Shown here piece by piece: positions 21,201 to 31,006 of a stretch of DNA of 64,000 nt. The DNA comes from Microbulbifer flavimaris (GTDB lineage Bacteria > Pseudomonadota > Gammaproteobacteria > Pseudomonadales > Cellvibrionaceae). The stretch lies in assembly GCF_001641755.2 (NCBI RefSeq), contig NZ_LRFG02000004.1, positions 124,001-188,000 on the forward strand, read 5' to 3'. Numbering within the stretch: the first letter of the stretch is position 1; every line of letters begins with the position of its first letter. The notes under the pieces are model-generated. The model saw only the letters and a program-made list of their open reading frames with translations. It was not told the DNA's origin and searched no databases. A program made the position numbers and the translations under genes.

Positions 21201-24200
21201 CAACAGTTCACCCTCTTGAGCTCCAGGCGAATTGATCGTCAGGCCGGCCGCCAGTGGACTGCCGCCGTTGACATCGGCAACTGCCACGCCGTTGAGGGTG
21301 GTTGAATTTGCCACATACGTCGTGTTTGCCGGCACCTGGTCACGCAGTACTGCACCGATGGCATTTTCGCCACCGATATTCTGCACAGTGAGGGTGTAGC
21401 GCAGGGTCTCACCAGCCAACAGCATGGCGGTGTCACCGGTCAGATCCTCGGAAGTCTTTTCGATCTGGAAAAGCGGTTCTGAATCGATCAGCGTCTCGGT
21501 GGGATCTTCAGCTCCTCCGAGCGCGGGATCGTCACTTGACTCAAAAATCACACCGCTGACGCCGAGCTGCGCCTGATTGAGCACCACTGTGCCGCTGGTG
21601 ATCACCGGTGCGAGGGTCGCCTCGAATTCAACGGTGAGCATGTCACCGGCGTCTCCCGCCGGAGCAATGGCCAGGTCATTGACCTCGAGCAGACCACTGC
21701 CCTGGCTGCCGCCGTTACCAGTGATGCTTTCGGAGGCACCACTTGGCAAGGTTACGACTGCCAACGAATCCGCCTCAAACATTGCTGTGGTATTCAGTCG
21801 ATCGAGCTCATCGATCAGGCTAAAGCCATTCAGCGGCACATCGCTGGTGTTCTCAATCTCGATGGTATAGCGCAGGCGATCCCCGGGGCTGGCCGTCGCG
21901 CCCGACTCACCCGTGGTCACATTGACCACGGTCTTGCGCATCTCAAGGGTCGCCGCCTCGACGATAAACTCGTGGTTATCCTCGTGGTCGACCACTCCGG
22001 GGGTGCCATCGGTCAGCTGACGCTGGTATGCGAAGCGCTCAGATGAGGCTGCATCGGCACTGAACCACTCGGTTGCACCGGCAATGTTAATCAGGGTGCT
22101 GCCGTGGATATTGTCATCATCCAACTCGACCTGATAGGTAACGCTCAGGCTGTCGCCCGGCGCCAGCGCATCATCCGTTTGCAGTGTCATTGTGAACTGA
22201 CAGGTAGGATCACCATCCACAAAACTGACCGCAAAATCCGCAGCATTTAGCGTGACCGTCGAACTGTCTGCTTTCTGGATCACTGCCGACTGAATCACCG
22301 GCTGGGCATCGCACATGCCGCCCGGCGCTGGGTTGGGCAGCCAGTCGGTCAGTGTCACGTTCCAGGCACTGGCTCCACCGGTGTTGGCAACGTTCAGCAC
22401 GAAGTTGTCCGGCGTGCCAACTTTCAGGGATGCGGGCCCGGTCTTCTCCACCACCAGTTCCGGGTGCACGATAGTAACGGGATCGGAGTCCGCGCCCGTC
22501 GTAGCGTCATCACCGAGACGAGACACGCCATTGTCATAGTCATACCAGGCGCGGTTAACGAACGCTTCGGTACGCGCCTGGTTGGTTGCCGTGTTCAGCA
22601 CCTCGACCGTGACCAGTACATCTAGCTGGCCACCGGCCGGAATGTCGATGCCATTAGTGCTATCCACCAGCACCAGATTATCGGCTGTGCCTGTATTCGT
22701 CAGTGCACTGCCACCGACACTGGCAGAAACAAAACCCAGGTCGACACCGGTAGCCGCCAGGTTGTCGGTGATGCGTACATCCTGAAGCGCCACATCCACC
22801 GGCTGCTCGGGCACGGTGATGGTGTAGGTCAGTTCCTCACCGATGGCCACAGTGCTCTGCCCTGCTACCTTGCTCAACACACCCGGCATGATGGCTGTGA
22901 GGTCGAAAGTGGCTGGCTCTGACGGGCCATACTCTTCACGCCAGTCGGCAACGCTATTGATCGGCGGCTGGTCGTTATCGAACGAGTAGTAGCGCGAAAC
23001 CTGCGCGGTGTTGGTCAGCGTGACACCGGCAGCCAGGTCACTATCACCCGTCACTTCATACACAATGCGAAGAGTTTCGCCCGGATCGATTGCAGCGTTG
23101 GCGGCTGAGTCGAAATCCCAGGTAATCGTGCCTGTAGCCGTGTCATAAGTCGGGGTCACAGCCACAGTGGTGCCAGAATTCACCAGCGTCGCACTGACGG
23201 TCGTGACACCCCCCTGACGCAATCCTACCGGCAGGGTGTCCACCAGAACGATATCGTACGCGGGTGCATCGCCGTTATTGGTGACATCCACTGTATAAGT
23301 GGCCGTCTCACCGCCCCTGATTTCAGTATCGCCGCCAGCAGAGGTCACACCGGATTTGGTCAACGAGAGCAATGGCTGCAGTGCATTGACTGTCGCTCCT
23401 GCGAATAATGGCGCTGGGGCAACCCCACCAACCTGATAGTTCAGGCTCACGGTATTGGTCAGGGATTGAGACGTGGGCTGCTGGCTCAGGATGTCGCCAT
23501 TCTGTACCCGCGCCCGGTAGACGATGGTCAGGAAATCATTGGTCGCGTCACCATCGATCGGATTGGTTACGGCGTCGATGGTCCAGGTGACCGTGCGCAG
23601 GTCGGCACTGACATCCGGAGCAGGCAAGGTTGCCGGCGGAGTTCCAAAGTAATCCGCGCTTACCATTTCCACGAAGGCCAATCCCTCGGGCAGGGTGTCG
23701 GTGAGCACCAGATTATTGTGGGCACCCTCTACCAGGGCCAGCTGCACTTGATAGTCGACAGTATCGCCCACCCGGAGGCTACCGTTGCCATTCCAGCTAT
23801 CGCCCACGGCTGCCTTGGTCAGGTCGATATTGTAATCGACCCCCAAGCCGCTGGTATCACCGCTACAGTATGTGTTTGGCGCTGTCGTATTCGGGCAGCC
23901 CGCACCGGTGCGCTCACGATTTCCGATTGTGAAATCACCATCGAGCGACGTCCAGTCGGCCAGGGCACTGTTGACGATATCCTCCGAGGTAACGATATCG
24001 ACGTTGACCCGGTAAGTGATCACCAACACGCTGCCGGTGGGAATCGTCAGCGAAGCGTCGCCATTGTCCCGCCCCCAAGTCAGCATATTGCCGCTCACCA
24101 GGGGGGTACTGTTGAAGCCCGCTACAGGTGAACCATCGATTTCGGCGGTAGTGGATCCACCGATATAGCTCAACTCATCCGGCAGTGTATCGGCGACGTT

Positions 24201-27200
24201 GGTATCAAAGGCGGTAGAGGTACCGTTGTTGGTAATGGTCAGGGTGTACTCGAGCTCATCACCACTCGCCGCGGGCTGACCGGGGTCAGTAATGTTGGCA
24301 ACATCCTTAACCATCGCCAGATCCGGCTCCACGATGGTGATATCCGCCGGGCTGCTGGTTCCGCCATCAACATCAGCACCGCCTTCCAGATAGGTGTAGG
24401 AAGCCGTATTGCTGACCGGTGTGGCACTGGCGTTGACGTTCTGGGTATTTGCCACCCAGGTGGTCAGAGTGATGACTGCCTGCTGGCCTGCGGGGATGGT
24501 GCCGATATCCCAGCTGAGTTCCTGGCCATTTTCGTTGGTAGCAGCACCAAGAGGTGAGCCGTTTACCTCCACCGAGGCATCCACATACTGCAGGGCGGGA
24601 TCGAGTATATCGGTGACGGTGACACCGTTCAGTTCGGCATTGACTGGCGTACCGGGGACCGTAATGGTGTAAATCACCTCTTCACCGATGGTCGCCTCGG
24701 AGACCGAGGCTACTTTGGTGGGCACCGCCACCTCGAACGTATTGGTCATCCAGACGCTGGAAGAAGCAACAGGATTTATAGAGATATATTCGCGAGCATT
24801 CGTGCTATCCAGGGTCTCACGTGACCAGTAGGCATCCAAATTCGCGAAATTGGACCAGATCTGGTTGGGCGGGATATCGGTATAAAAAGCGATGTTGTAA
24901 TCCACCGACACACAGCTTGACGGCTCAAGCGGGACACCGAGCACGACAACCATATTGCCGTCACGACCACCCGGTGGCGCATAGGAGAAGTCAGTAGTAT
25001 CGAGAGCAGCACCATCAATCGCCACTTGCACGGCAGCAATGGACGTTTCATCCAGCTCCGCTGGCAGGTCATCGACCAGCTGCACACCGTAGGCCGGCGC
25101 ATCCCCGACATTACAGGCCTGCAGCGTGAAATCCATGGTGTCGGTGGCAATATCCACCACGTAGGCGGTGGCCGATGACAGTCCGTCGCCAATAGTGGAA
25201 CCATCATCCGGGACCACTACACCAGTCTTCGTCAGTTCACTAATCTGCGGCTGCAGCACTTCGACGCTGGCAATCTCAGCCGTGGCAGTAGCGGGTGTGC
25301 CATCCGCAAACGTGTAGCCCATTGTGGCCTGGTTGTTAAGAATGGTGCTGGTTGGCGTCGGGGCAGGCGCTTCGGTGGGGCCATGTTGCACGCGCGCGCG
25401 GTAGACGATCACAAACTCATTGTTGGTTGGATCAGCGTCGGCCGCATTGTCGATATCCCCGAGAGTCCAGGTCAGAGTTCCGGTCTGGTCCGCTGACGGC
25501 AAGCTACTGGCAGGGATGTCTGCATGGGTAAATACGCCGTTACTGGCATACGGAGCACTAGTGCCCCCGTTGATGCTGACCACGTCAGCAAAAGCAAGGC
25601 CCGGATCCAGCACATCGGTGATAACCACATCCCGCGTCAAACCCTCAGGCAGTGTGAGCGTCAACTGGTAAGTGATGGTGTCACCGGCGCGAGCGGTCGT
25701 ATCAGCGCTGGTGGAGATACCGCTATTCCAACTGTCTCCGATTACCGACTTCGCAAAGCCTGACGTATCGATGCTGGCCAAGGTGCTGGTCGCGGTAACG
25801 AAATAGTCGTTTAGCGCCGCCTGGTCAGGGGCACCGCTGCCGGTACGCTCTTCAATATCAGCACCGTCGAGAGAGGTCCAATCAGCCTGGACCGTATTGA
25901 CGAGATCACCACCGTCCACACCATTGACACTGGTTCGGTAAACCAGCGTCAGTGTTTCACCTACCGGAATATCCAGTGCCTCATCGCCATTGACTCGCCC
26001 CCAGCTAAGGACACTGCCGCTGACATCCGGATCAAGATCATTCGTATTGCCGCCGAGAGTGAGCTGGGCAGAGCCCGGCTCCAGCTCCAGGCCGGCGGGG
26101 AGAGTATCAATGATGGCTACGTCGTAAGCGGTCGAAGTGCCGTTATTCGTCAACTCGATCGTGTATTCGAGGGTGTCACCACCTCGCGCCGCTGATTGGC
26201 CACCCTGGCTAATATTGGTCACCAACTTCTGGGCAGACAGGACCGGCTCAACAATGCTGATTGCTGAAGCCGTGTCCGCTGTACCGATCCCATCCGTCTG
26301 AGCACCACCCTGAGTGCGGCTATAGGTGTAACGGGCGGTATTAGTAAAGGGCGCTGAAGTGTCCTGATTTGCGAGCTTATTAGTGAGACGGACTTGCAGC
26401 GTCACCACTGCCTGCTCGCTCGCGGGAATATCGAGGCCTGTAACCGTATTTTCCAACACAAGTTCGGTGGCAGTACCCGAGTTGCTCAGCGTATAGGTGG
26501 TAGTACTGGTGGTGGCTGTAGCACTGACGAATTCCAGATTCGGGGGCAACGAATCGAGTATTCGTACGTCGTATAGAGGCGCCTCCACCGAGGTTTCCGG
26601 AACCGTGATCTGGTAACTAGTCAATGCGCCGATAGCGAGCTCTGTGTCCGTACTCTGCTTGTCCAGGGCGCCGGGAGCAGTGATCAGGACTTCAGTGGGA
26701 TCCTCATCACCAAGAACCTCCGGATCGGAAACTCCGCCAACAAATGGATCATCACTGGGATAACTTGCAGGTGCCGGATCCACGGAGTTAATGCCACTGG
26801 CCTCAAGGGAAGCCTGGTTCTGCACAACACTTCCCGTAGGCAGCGCACTATCCAGGGTCGCCTGAAATTCAATGATCAGACTATTTCCCTGAGCGAGAGC
26901 CAAGGAGTCGCCGTTTATACCATCCACTACCAACTGGCCCCCACTGATACTGCAATCAGGTTCAACAGTGGGTTGTGTACCAATAATCTGACAGGTGAGG
27001 TTTGAAGTTCCGACTATCTCGGTCGGTATGGTGTCTGTGATGCGAATATCGGCGATATTCTGGTCGACGTTGAACAGACGGATAGTGTAAGTCAGGTCAT
27101 CGCCGGGTGCGGCAGTAATCGCGGGGTAAGCACCGGTGACATTATTAGCGACTGTCTTCTCAAAATAATAACCAGACAGCGCTACCTCGACTGAGGCGGC

Positions 27201-28739
27201 ATCTTCATGGTCGTCGGTACCGACGGTGCCATCAGTCAATTGACGTGTGTACTCGCCACGAGTGCTATTGGTCTCAGCGTCGTTCGCCCAGAATGTAGCT
27301 GCGGCGACATTTATTAACAGCTGCCCATTGGCTGGCTCATTGTCCGAGCCTACTGTGTTGAGTCGGCTTTCATATGTAATTACCAAGACATCATCTGGCG
27401 CTAGCCCACCCGCTTCGTCCTCAAGCTCGATAAACAGCCGGCCGGCATCCTGACCGTTGGGGCCGGGGTTATACGACAATGTGTAGTCAGTGCCCTCGTC
27501 CAGAGTGACACCAGCCATCGTTACGGTAACCGCTCCAGTCGGATCGAAGTCCTGCATTTCCGGCGGCAACTGGTCCTCAATAGCGATATTCCAGGCCGGG
27601 GAACCGCCCACATTCTGAATACTGAGGGTAAATTGGGGGCTATCGGTGGCATTGACCGCAGTTGCCGCAGTGCTCTTATTCAGCACCAGGTCCGGGCTGG
27701 AAATACTTAATAGCTGGGCAACACCGTTTTCACCTGGCAGCGGATCGTATCGGGTGCCGTCAATGATTCGCGCGAATTCCCACGTGGCGATATTGGTAAA
27801 AGACTTACCGATAATGTTTACCGGCGAATCCTCGAGTACGACCTCCAATTCGAAGTGTACCTGAGCGCCCGCGGGCAAGGTCGCCGGATCGCGAATCTCA
27901 AATGTCAGGACTCCGGGGTCTTTGTCATTGCCACTATTACTAAGAAAATAATCTGAGCCACGGGACATCGGGGTTGTAACCCCGTTCTCGTCCTCGTAAA
28001 AGGCCCTGATTGCCAGTAGCTCCAGATCAACACCCAGCGTCGCAACTGACAGATCATCCTTGATTACGATGGAATCGATATCATTCAGAGAACCCGCAGA
28101 CTGCAGTACCGTACCACTGACAGGATCGTAAAGAACCGGCACATCCAGGGTGTACACAAACGGAACGCCAACGGTCACCGAGGAAATCGGGGTTCCACTG
28201 AGGTCCTCGGCCTGCTTCTCAATTTTCTCCACCGGGATAATCAAGTCCTGACAGCCCTCGCGCACAGTGCTGAAATCAGAACCGTTAACCGCCCAGACGG
28301 AGGCTTTGCCCTCCACATTGGCACAGGCGAAATTACCTCCAAAACACACATTGTCGAAGACAATTAATGTTCCAGTTTCAACACTTGCAAAGTTGAGTGT
28401 TGAGTTCAGAGGATTGTCACAACTGAAGTTCTTGACGGTACAGGAGCGATCAATGGAGAGCTGCTCTGATCCCGAGAAAGTTCGCCCGTCATTGCTAGGG
28501 TAGCCAGGCCCATCGATCAAGCAGCCATCCGGCGTACCTGGACTACCGGGAGGAGCAGGCACAGTCTCGAAGTCAGACGTAGCAAAGTTGGCCGCCAGCG
28601 CTTCCTGGGCCAAGGGCAGGGTCAACAACAAACCAACGAGCAGCGGCGAGCAAAATTTAGCCAGGAAACGGCTGCCGCTTCCTGCAAGCCCAGCAAGCCC
28701 TTTCTGTAGAGATTTCAGTCCCGTTACTTCCGACATCAT
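18246..28739 (-). CDS. Giant DUF11-repeat surface protein (about 3,497 residues)
   Basis: A signal sequence (hydrophobic PLLVGLLLTLPLAQEALA, about 30-50) is followed by a Cys-containing N-terminal part and about 17-18 DUF11-type Ig-like repeats, each with a K-xx-G-x-L-YTI-V-N-G-A-V-ITD-LP signature. SdrD B-like segments with Asp/Asn-rich, probably calcium-binding loops lie near 2895 (DVNFNAQPDTDEQ) and 3305 (DDKNMNGYQDDGEGG). Residues about 3400-3475 resemble a degenerate OmpA-like domain. Likely exported and displayed as a long fibre or adhesin anchored at its C-terminus. ATG at 28739; a GTG at 28745 is possible. The next gene overlaps its stop, so the two products are probably partners. Composition is acidic and Thr/Asp-rich. 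Confidence 0.85.
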   Translation of the reverse strand: MMSEVTGLKSLQKGLAGLAGSGSRFLAKFCSPLLVGLLLTLPLAQEALAANFATSDFETVPAPPGSPGTPDGCLIDGPGYPSNDGRTFSGSEQLSIDRSCTVKNFSCDNPLNSTLNFASVETGTLIVFDNVCFGGNFACANVEGKASVWAVNGSDFSTVREGCQDLIIPVEKIEKQAEDLSGTPISSVTVGVPFVYTLDVPVLYDPVSGTVLQSAGSLNDIDSIVIKDDLSVATLGVDLELLAIRAFYEDENGVTTPMSRGSDYFLSNSGNDKDPGVLTFEIRDPATLPAGAQVHFELEVVLEDSPVNIIGKSFTNIATWEFARIIDGTRYDPLPGENGVAQLLSISSPDLVLNKSTAATAVNATDSPQFTLSIQNVGGSPAWNIAIEDQLPPEMQDFDPTGAVTVTMAGVTLDEGTDYTLSYNPGPNGQDAGRLFIELEDEAGGLAPDDVLVITYESRLNTVGSDNEPANGQLLINVAAATFWANDAETNSTRGEYTRQLTDGTVGTDDHEDAASVEVALSGYYFEKTVANNVTGAYPAITAAPGDDLTYTIRLFNVDQNIADIRITDTIPTEIVGTSNLTCQIIGTQPTVEPDCSISGGQLVVDGINGDSLALAQGNSLIIEFQATLDSALPTGSVVQNQASLEASGINSVDPAPASYPSDDPFVGGVSDPEVLGDEDPTEVLITAPGALDKQSTDTELAIGALTSYQITVPETSVEAPLYDVRILDSLPPNLEFVSATATTSTTTYTLSNSGTATELVLENTVTGLDIPASEQAVVTLQVRLTNKLANQDTSAPFTNTARYTYSRTQGGAQTDGIGTADTASAISIVEPVLSAQKLVTNISQGGQSAARGGDTLEYTIELTNNGTSTAYDVAIIDTLPAGLELEPGSAQLTLGGNTNDLDPDVSGSVLSWGRVNGDEALDIPVGETLTLVYRTSVNGVDGGDLVNTVQADWTSLDGADIEERTGSGAPDQAALNDYFVTATSTLASIDTSGFAKSVIGDSWNSGISTSADTTARAGDTITYQLTLTLPEGLTRDVVITDVLDPGLAFADVVSINGGTSAPYASNGVFTHADIPASSLPSADQTGTLTWTLGDIDNAADADPTNNEFVIVYRARVQHGPTEAPAPTPTSTILNNQATMGYTFADGTPATATAEIASVEVLQPQISELTKTGVVVPDDGSTIGDGLSSATAYVVDIATDTMDFTLQACNVGDAPAYGVQLVDDLPAELDETSIAAVQVAIDGAALDTTDFSYAPPGGRDGNMVVVLGVPLEPSSCVSVDYNIAFYTDIPPNQIWSNFANLDAYWSRETLDSTNAREYISINPVASSSVWMTNTFEVAVPTKVASVSEATIGEEVIYTITVPGTPVNAELNGVTVTDILDPALQYVDASVEVNGSPLGAATNENGQELSWDIGTIPAGQQAVITLTTWVANTQNVNASATPVSNTASYTYLEGGADVDGGTSSPADITIVEPDLAMVKDVANITDPGQPAASGDELEYTLTITNNGTSTAFDTNVADTLPDELSYIGGSTTAEIDGSPVAGFNSTPLVSGNMLTWGRDNGDASLTIPTGSVLVITYRVNVDIVTSEDIVNSALADWTSLDGDFTIGNRERTGAGCPNTTAPNTYCSGDTSGLGVDYNIDLTKAAVGDSWNGNGSLRVGDTVDYQVQLALVEGAHNNLVLTDTLPEGLAFVEMVSADYFGTPPATLPAPDVSADLRTVTWTIDAVTNPIDGDATNDFLTIVYRARVQNGDILSQQPTSQSLTNTVSLNYQVGGVAPAPLFAGATVNALQPLLSLTKSGVTSAGGDTEIRGGETATYTVDVTNNGDAPAYDIVLVDTLPVGLRQGGVTTVSATLVNSGTTVAVTPTYDTATGTITWDFDSAANAAIDPGETLRIVYEVTGDSDLAAGVTLTNTAQVSRYYSFDNDQPPINSVADWREEYGPSEPATFDLTAIMPGVLSKVAGQSTVAIGEELTYTITVPEQPVDVALQDVRITDNLAATGVDLGFVSASVGGSALTNTGTADNLVLVDSTNGIDIPAGGQLDVLVTVEVLNTATNQARTEAFVNRAWYDYDNGVSRLGDDATTGADSDPVTIVHPELVVEKTGPASLKVGTPDNFVLNVANTGGASAWNVTLTDWLPNPAPGGMCDAQPVIQSAVIQKADSSTVTLNAADFAVSFVDGDPTCQFTMTLQTDDALAPGDSLSVTYQVELDDDNIHGSTLINIAGATEWFSADAASSERFAYQRQLTDGTPGVVDHEDNHEFIVEAATLEMRKTVVNVTTGESGATASPGDRLRYTIEIENTSDVPLNGFSLIDELDRLNTTAMFEADSLAVVTLPSGASESITGNGGSQGSGLLEVNDLAIAPAGDAGDMLTVEFEATLAPVITSGTVVLNQAQLGVSGVIFESSDDPALGGAEDPTETLIDSEPLFQIEKTSEDLTGDTAMLLAGETLRYTLTVQNIGGENAIGAVLRDQVPANTTYVANSTTLNGVAVADVNGGSPLAAGLTINSPGAQEGELLADPAASGDARAVVTFEVTVNDVNEGTLISNQGFLNGDGAGSGAFEEAPSDDPATEAENDPTIDIVGESSLLLARKAVALQVDNLSAGIVDPGDTLRYTIVVENRGGVDATEAELTDLIPANTTYVPGSTTLNGIAVSDNGGGEARIATGLPISSEDLTPPLPGALEGVISSARTATIVFDVTVDAGTPTGTVISNQGSVDSAELPLVLTDADGNPANGAQPTDVVVGDAQQLAIIKEVAVVNGAAEAGATLEYLVTVTNISAVPASNVVITDDLLVAGDGALTYVADSARLNGQADGITVNGSVITADYSAVFGELQPEDSATLRFQAKLGADLAIGTTVLNTAVVEWNDPPSSEQASVSIDVGGTPGIANLAGYLWQDVNFNAQPDTDEQLLQNWTIELYFNGNLVETAQSDENGYFQFDGLLTNMAGGASYELKYVAPGAGVNTASLGNGDSDFTNGPQQITEIYVDSGANLQDLNLPLTPNGVVYDSVVRGPVGGATLTMLRASSGVELPDSCFDDPNQQGQVTQAGGFYKFDINFSGAGCPAGNDYLIQVELPGDNYVAGESAIIPPQTNADTAGFDVAACLGSAGDAVPVTTEHCEAQASPTAPSIDIDAQSSGTNYYLRLRLDDNRVPGESQLFNNHIAVDPQLDGALSITKTASMLNVTRSQLVPYTITFSNALGVPLTDLQLVDFFPAGFKYVAGSARVDGMAIEPEVEGLQLRWSGLRIDPQQTRTAKLLLVVGSGVGEGEYVNRAQLFNGLSGQVVSGEAFATVRVIPDPTFDCTDVIGKVYDDKNMNGYQDDGEGGVPGARVVTATGLNATTDAHGRFHITCAVVPNQDRGSNFVLKLDDRSLPSGYRLTSENPRVVRATRGKMIKVNFGSSLHRVVRLDMAEGVFEPESTEMRPQWNSRTELLLEKLQEAPSVLRLSYLAETEDPDLVERRLQVMKARIADEWVRNYGDYELTIETEVFWRRGAPPSRGGWK

Positions 28740-28745
28740 CGTCAC

Positions 28746-29038
28746 TTATCAGCCGCCATTCTGGTTTGGGATTCGCGCCGCAAGGGGCGCGGATACTGCG
28801 CTCGGGCAGACACTGCCCGCTGGCGGCACTTTAGCGAGATGAGGAAAAATAGGCCGTGAAGCAGGTCATAAATACTTTGCCCACAACCCTTTTTTTTGAG
28901 GGCTGCCAATCAGTTCTCAGGAAAACTTGAGGCAACTTCTTAAGAAAGGATGGCCGGAGCTTGAAACCGGCCGCATCGTGCAAAAAACAACCGGATCAAC
29001 CAGCCCGGGACGTGCCCCGGGCGTTGCCGCCCGGGTGG
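28746..29038 (-). promoter_or_regulatory. Intergenic region before the giant surface protein
   Basis: 293 bases. On the minus strand it begins, just after the TonB-type gene, with GC-rich stems (GCCCGGG / CCCGGGC type near 29009-29035) that may terminate the upstream operon, followed by a T run. It then carries a CRP-like site (28855-28870) and a possible -10 TAAAGT at 28833-28828. Confidence 0.6.
28855..28870 (-). promoter_or_regulatory. CRP/Vfr-like site before the giant surface protein
   Basis: Minus strand TATGA-CCTGCT-TCACG, matching the TGTGA-N6-TCACA consensus except two positions. Its centre is about 42 bases upstream of the start site expected from TAAAGT (28833-28828), the class II arrangement. 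14 of 16 bases match the site at 39399-39414. Confidence 0.5.
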
Positions 29039-30412
29039 TTAGCCGGCCGGCAGGAAGTCGATCGGGTACAGGATCGTGATGGTCGGCACCCCGGCCTTCG
29101 GCCCGAAGTTGAATCGCTTCACGCGGGCAACGATCTTGCTGTTGAGGGGTGGCGAATCCATATCGCTGGACTCCACCCGGGCCAGGGAGACCGCACCATC
29201 GGGTTCGATGGTGATCTTAAGCACCATGCGCCCCTGCAGTGCCGGGTTGTTACGCAGTTCGCGGTTGTAGATCCTGTACAGCGCGGCCTTGTAGCGGTCG
29301 AAGACGATCTGGATCTCTTCGTCCGTACGTGACGGCCCTGCCCCATCGCTGAGCGGACGGTCCTCGCCGGCGAAATCCCCTTCGCTGCCGATAGAGCTCT
29401 CGACCCTGGAGAAGGCCACCCCGGACAGCGCAGTGCCGGTACCACCCACGTTGCGACTCAGGTTCGCCGTATTGATACCACCGCTACCAGCTTTGGCCGC
29501 TGCGGTAATCAGCGAGCGCTGACTGCGGTTCTCCTTCTTGCCGGCTGTGCTCAGCTGCGTTCTCTGGCCGAGACGATTATCCAGATCATCCTCGATCAGG
29601 TCCTGGAAGTTGTCCTTGAAGGCCAGGACACCAGTGCGCTCGGCCTTGCGACGGGCCTCCTGCTTCTCTGCCTTGGTGGGCGGAGGCTCTTTCTGGGCGA
29701 CCTGCTTCTTGGGCTCGGGCTTCTTCTCTTCCGGTTTCTGCTGGGCCTGTTTCGGCTCCGGCGGCGGCTTGGGCTTGGTTTTCTTCTCAATTACCAGCTT
29801 TGCCAGGCGCTCGGGAATCTCCACCACCTCATCTTCAGGCTCCGGCACCTGCCACATGGGCACCAGGTAGCCGAGCATCAATGCCAGCAGCAGGGATGCC
29901 AGAAGGCATAGGCGGAAACGACGCTCGTCCTCACCATTCTTGTGCCAGGGCATAACCGCGGTACGGCCGTCGCTCAATTCCAGGTCGCGAGTGACCTCGA
30001 ATTCGAACTGGGACTCCTCCGCCTCGCGGCGCAAAATATCGGCGCGCTCGTCGAGGTCGAAAACCTCCTCTTCACAATCCTCGATCTGCTCGTGCACCCG
30101 GCGGCGCTGTTCCTGCAGCAGCTCAAGGCTGGCGTTGTGAACACTGACGGTGCGGTGAATGCGCTCGATGGCGTGCTCGGACGCATCCTCACGGTATCCA
30201 TCGGCCCAAAACAGCTCGCCGGCATTCATATCTTCCAGCTTGCCCAGGCGCTCGGAGATCTCGCTGAGCAGGTCATACTTGACCTGCTCCTCGCTCAGGG
30301 CCGCCAGTTTCGCATCGATCTGTGCCTGCTCTTCCTCGAGCACTGCGATGCGGCGGCGAACGATCTCCAGCTCATCCTTTACGGCGCGCTGTTGTTGCTG
30401 AAAATTAGTCAC
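29039..30412 (-). CDS. TonB/AgmX-type energy-coupling protein with cytoplasmic coiled coil
   Basis: 457 residues, GTG start. Residues 1-135 are a charged coiled coil (cytoplasmic by topology), then one membrane segment at about 167-188 (FRLCLLASLLLALMLGYLV), a Lys/Pro-rich stretch typical of TonB spacers (KTKPKPPPEPKQAQQKPEEKK), and a C-terminal AgmX/PglI-type TonB domain at about 366-457 (FDRYKAALYRIYNRELRNNPALQGRMVLKITIEPDGAVSLARVESS). The family couples an ExbB/ExbD-type motor to periplasmic partners. Compared with Myxococcus GltG/GltJ, it has the same single-pass TonB layout but a coiled coil instead of FHA or zinc-ribbon modules. Nine bases after the second exbD-like gene. Confidence 0.88.
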   Translation of the reverse strand: MTNFQQQQRAVKDELEIVRRRIAVLEEEQAQIDAKLAALSEEQVKYDLLSEISERLGKLEDMNAGELFWADGYREDASEHAIERIHRTVSVHNASLELLQEQRRRVHEQIEDCEEEVFDLDERADILRREAEESQFEFEVTRDLELSDGRTAVMPWHKNGEDERRFRLCLLASLLLALMLGYLVPMWQVPEPEDEVVEIPERLAKLVIEKKTKPKPPPEPKQAQQKPEEKKPEPKKQVAQKEPPPTKAEKQEARRKAERTGVLAFKDNFQDLIEDDLDNRLGQRTQLSTAGKKENRSQRSLITAAAKAGSGGINTANLSRNVGGTGTALSGVAFSRVESSIGSEGDFAGEDRPLSDGAGPSRTDEEIQIVFDRYKAALYRIYNRELRNNPALQGRMVLKITIEPDGAVSLARVESSDMDSPPLNSKIVARVKRFNFGPKAGVPTITILYPIDFLPAG

Positions 30413-30421
30413 AGACTTCTA

Positions 30422-31006
30422 CTAACCCTGGGATGCTTTCTGAATGACCGCCAGCGAGACCTTGGTATAACCGGCATCGGTACAGCTCGACATCACCTTC
30501 TTCAGCAAGCTGAAGGGAATGGTGCGGTCGGCGAGAATATTGACTTCAGGCGGCAGAACCGGAGTTTCTTCCTCACTACCCGCTTCCGCTGCAGTCTCTG
30601 GCTCTACCTCAGACTCAACAGCTTCGCTGGCGACCTGAGCTTGGCTGTTGACTTGCGCGAGGGAGATCGCCTTATCCATTTCGGCCAGCATGGCCTCTTT
30701 GATGGCCTCGATTACCGTCTCTTCGCTGCCCGCCACTTCACTTGTGGCAATCACCGGCTTGGCTTCGATAAGCACTTCTTCGTCGGTCACCATCAGCGTA
30801 ATCGTTTCACGGGGCCTGGATTCCACCACTGAATCCGGGAGCGTGATGACTTTCGGCGGCTCCAGCGCTTCATTGCTGGAAGTATTGGTCAGCAGGAAGA
30901 ACACCAGAATGGTGAACACGTCCATCAGTGATGTCAGGTTCATGCCCGGTGTCTTGCGACGACGGCTCCGGGCCATGCGCTTCATGCGTCGGCTTTCATG
31001 TCTCAC
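30422..31006 (-). CDS. ExbD/TolR-family proton channel subunit (Asp retained)
   Basis: 194 residues. Basic N-terminus, then one membrane helix beginning MNLTSLMDVFTILVFFLL; Asp29 aligns with Asp25 of ExbD, the residue that carries protons. The periplasmic part has the ExbD fold, broken by an acidic insert (about 112-148), and ends with PFSLLKKVMSSCTDAGYTKVSLAVIQK. GTG start overlaps the stop of the preceding gene as GTGA. It forms, with the 262-residue TolQ-like protein and the other ExbD-like protein, a three-gene motor like AglR-AglQ-AglS of Myxococcus. Confidence 0.9.
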   Translation of the reverse strand: MRHESRRMKRMARSRRRKTPGMNLTSLMDVFTILVFFLLTNTSSNEALEPPKVITLPDSVVESRPRETITLMVTDEEVLIEAKPVIATSEVAGSEETVIEAIKEAMLAEMDKAISLAQVNSQAQVASEAVESEVEPETAAEAGSEEETPVLPPEVNILADRTIPFSLLKKVMSSCTDAGYTKVSLAVIQKASQG

